Shown here one piece after another: positions 62,370 to 64,000 of a stretch of DNA of 64,000 nucleotides (within the stretch, counting starts at the first letter, position 1; each line of letters opens with the position of its first letter). The stretch spans positions 868,001-932,000 of the forward strand of contig NZ_CP045649.1 of NCBI RefSeq assembly GCF_009557055.1, in the 5' to 3' direction. The notes under the pieces were generated by a model. It searched no databases, was not told the DNA's origin, and saw only the letters and a list, made by a program, of their open reading frames with translations. The DNA is from Nocardioides sp. dk884 (lineage in GTDB: Bacteria > Actinomycetota > Actinomycetes > Propionibacteriales > Nocardioidaceae). Made by a program: the position numbers and the translations under genes.

Positions 62370-64000
62370 ATGACACGACGAAACCCCGAGCTCCGGGCAA
62401 GGATGCGCCGTGCAGGTGCAGTGGCGATCAGCGGGACGGTGCTCGGCGCCGGCGCGCTCTCCGCGATGGCGGTCAGCCCCGCGAGTGCGTCCGACCGCGC
62501 GCCGGCCCTGATCCTGGCCGACACCAACCGGGACGGCGTCGTGGATGACGCTGACGCCGAGGGTCGCGGGTCGTGGACCAAGGAGCGCGGCGCGTTCTTC
62601 CTGCCCAACCTCGACGACGACCTGAGCGACTGCCCGACGGTCGGGCCGGGCGGCGTCCAGCTGACCGACGTGCAGCTGGCCTCCTGCAACGACGCGGCCG
62701 ACTCCGTCATCAACGGCGACAGCGACGTGCTCGACCTCGTCCGGGTCGAGGTGCAGCCGGTCGACACCAGCAAGGTCAGCTCGGTGCGGGTGGAGCTGCG
62801 CGGGGTGGGCGCTGCGAAGGTGAACGTCTTCGTCAAGGGCGGCGACGGCGCCTCGGCCGAGGACTGGACGCCGCTGCCCGCCAACGGCGTGCTGCCGGCA
62901 GACCGGATCGGCGCCGGCGTCGAGCTCGGCGTCGAGGGCAAGGACATCATCCGGGACGAGTCGTGGGACGGGACGGTGACCCTGCAGGTCGTCCACCGCA
63001 ACGGCTCCCGGCTGGTGGCCACCGACCGGGTCGAGCTGCGTGCCGCGCCGCTCCTCTTCGCGACCGATCGGATGCCGATCGAGACGCTCTATATGGCCGA
63101 CAACACCACCTCGGTCTACGAGGGCCAGGAGGTCACCGAGCCGCCGGCGAGCACGATCCGGGCCCAGGGCAATGCCGAAGCGCTCACCCGTGACTTCCTG
63201 GCTGGCATGGAGCGGATGGGCGCCGAGGTCAAGCTCGAGAAGCTGCCCAGCCTCCAGGGCGCCCGCGGCGGCGGCGACGGCACCGACATCTGGACCCAGG
63301 ACATCATGGAGCCGGGGCTCATGTCGGTCCCGTCCCCGGACGGCGAGCAGCAGATGCGGGTCTTCGTCCGTGCCCCGGTCCGCGACGGCCGCGACAACTC
63401 CGGCGTCAACCCGTTCCGCCAGACCGGGCGCGTGGTCTTCACCGAGCTGCGCGGCCCGGACGTGGCCGGGATCCAGCACTTCGATCCGGCGTACGTGCCG
63501 CCGACCATCCCGGGGATGAGCTACGACAGCCGGGGTTCGACGGGCAACTACGGCACGGTCCCGGCCTACGAGCACAACGGCAAGAGCTACCCGCTCGGTC
63601 GCAAGATCGTCGGCGCCGTGCCGGGCACCGTCTACACCGCCGACCCGGCGTTCAACACGATGCTCGAGCTCCAGGGGTTCCAGGACCCGATCAACGTCGA
63701 CACCAGCTGGCTGAGCGTCGGTCACATGGACGAGTTCATGTCGGTCATCCCCGCCGACAACGAGCGCGGCTGGGCCGTCGTCGTCGCTGACCCGGTGCTC
63801 GCGCTGGACCTGCTCCAGGAGCTGGTCGACGCCGGTCTCGGCGACGAGCAGCTCTACACCTCCTACGGTCTCGTGCCTGCCGCCGGCTCGACCGCCCCGG
63901 ACCTCACCGTCGCCCAGGCGGTCAGCGACCAGCAGATCCTCAGCGGTGTGAAGATCGGGCACGCCGGGGTGAACCGCGGCATGAAGGTGCTGCGTGAGGA
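62370..64000 (+). CDS. Secreted protein-arginine deiminase (3' partial)
   Basis: At least 543 residues, open at the window end. AGGGAG precedes the ATG at 62370; the signal peptide ends near SPASA. The first 200 mature residues include an Asp-rich, possibly calcium-binding stretch (DTNRDGVVDDADAEG). The PAD catalytic domain follows: WTQDIMEPG (Asp near residue 311) and VGHMDEFMSVIP (His near 452, Asp near 454) match the active site. The nucleophile Cys lies beyond the window. Converts peptidyl arginine to citrulline. Confidence 0.88.
   Translation, partial: MTRRNPELRARMRRAGAVAISGTVLGAGALSAMAVSPASASDRAPALILADTNRDGVVDDADAEGRGSWTKERGAFFLPNLDDDLSDCPTVGPGGVQLTDVQLASCNDAADSVINGDSDVLDLVRVEVQPVDTSKVSSVRVELRGVGAAKVNVFVKGGDGASAEDWTPLPANGVLPADRIGAGVELGVEGKDIIRDESWDGTVTLQVVHRNGSRLVATDRVELRAAPLLFATDRMPIETLYMADNTTSVYEGQEVTEPPASTIRAQGNAEALTRDFLAGMERMGAEVKLEKLPSLQGARGGGDGTDIWTQDIMEPGLMSVPSPDGEQQMRVFVRAPVRDGRDNSGVNPFRQTGRVVFTELRGPDVAGIQHFDPAYVPPTIPGMSYDSRGSTGNYGTVPAYEHNGKSYPLGRKIVGAVPGTVYTADPAFNTMLELQGFQDPINVDTSWLSVGHMDEFMSVIPADNERGWAVVVADPVLALDLLQELVDAGLGDEQLYTSYGLVPAAGSTAPDLTVAQAVSDQQILSGVKIGHAGVNRGMKVLRE

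Overview
The window is very GC-rich, with GTG starts and ATGA/GTGA stop-start overlaps throughout. It reads like a chromosomal segment of a high-GC actinobacterium. A Nocardioides-like (Propionibacteriales) organism is the best guess, based on gene content (C50-type carotenoid operon, Ku plus split LigD parts, Tad pilus locus, c-di-AMP riboswitch before an NlpC/P60 gene). No rRNA, tRNA, CRISPR array, transposase or integrase was recognised.

Layout. 1-18.1 kb is an exopolysaccharide locus: sugar aminotransferase (cut by the window edge), glycosyltransferases, a Wzz-like chain-length protein, a Wzy-like polymerase, a deacetylase, UDP-glucose dehydrogenase and a secreted beta-helix protein. Embedded in it (7.2-13.1 kb) is a small-molecule cassette: GNAT protein, acyl-CoA/ACP ligase, PLP decarboxylase, acyl carrier protein and an asparagine-synthase-like enzyme. 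The ligase and decarboxylase resemble the exosortase-A-associated families, but no exosortase is visible. 18.1-26.6 kb holds a beta-propeller protein, an MFS transporter, mfd, a lipoprotein and mazG. 26.7-33.7 kb holds a membrane protein, a glycosyltransferase and a seven-gene idi-crtE-crtB-crtI-crtYe-crtYf-crtEb operon for a C50 carotenoid, in which every junction overlaps by four bases. 33.9-42.6 kb has a VOC protein, a drug efflux pump, ku, an epimerase/BASS transporter/flavin monooxygenase operon, and separate LigD-type ligase and polymerase genes. 42.7-48.9 kb has an orphan response regulator, an MpaB-type oxygenase, a riboswitch-controlled cell-wall hydrolase, a spermidine-synthase-like protein, a GAP transporter and an acyl-CoA synthetase.

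The most unusual part is 49.0-59.4 kb. A Tad/Flp pilus locus (tadA-tadB-tadC-flp-tadE-TadE/F-like-TadG-like) is partly duplicated. Between the copies sits a cassette of about 4.4 kb that carries an orphan DndB-like protein, a YjzC-like small protein, a complete toxin-antitoxin-SecB chaperone (TAC) module in the order higB-higA-secB, and two small proteins, one zinc-ribbon-like. A near-identical 20-bp palindrome lies at two promoters in the cassette, one before the antitoxin-chaperone genes and one before the yjzC leader, which suggests one regulon. Homologous recombination between the two tadA 5' copies would excise the cassette as a 5588-bp circle and restore a clean pilus locus, so the TAC module may hold the arrangement in place.

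From 59.4 kb to the end are a membrane protein, a PhnB-like VOC protein, an APC permease, an IclR-type DNA-binding domain without its effector domain, and a secreted protein-arginine deiminase cut by the window end. All calls come from reading the sequence; no database search was run.
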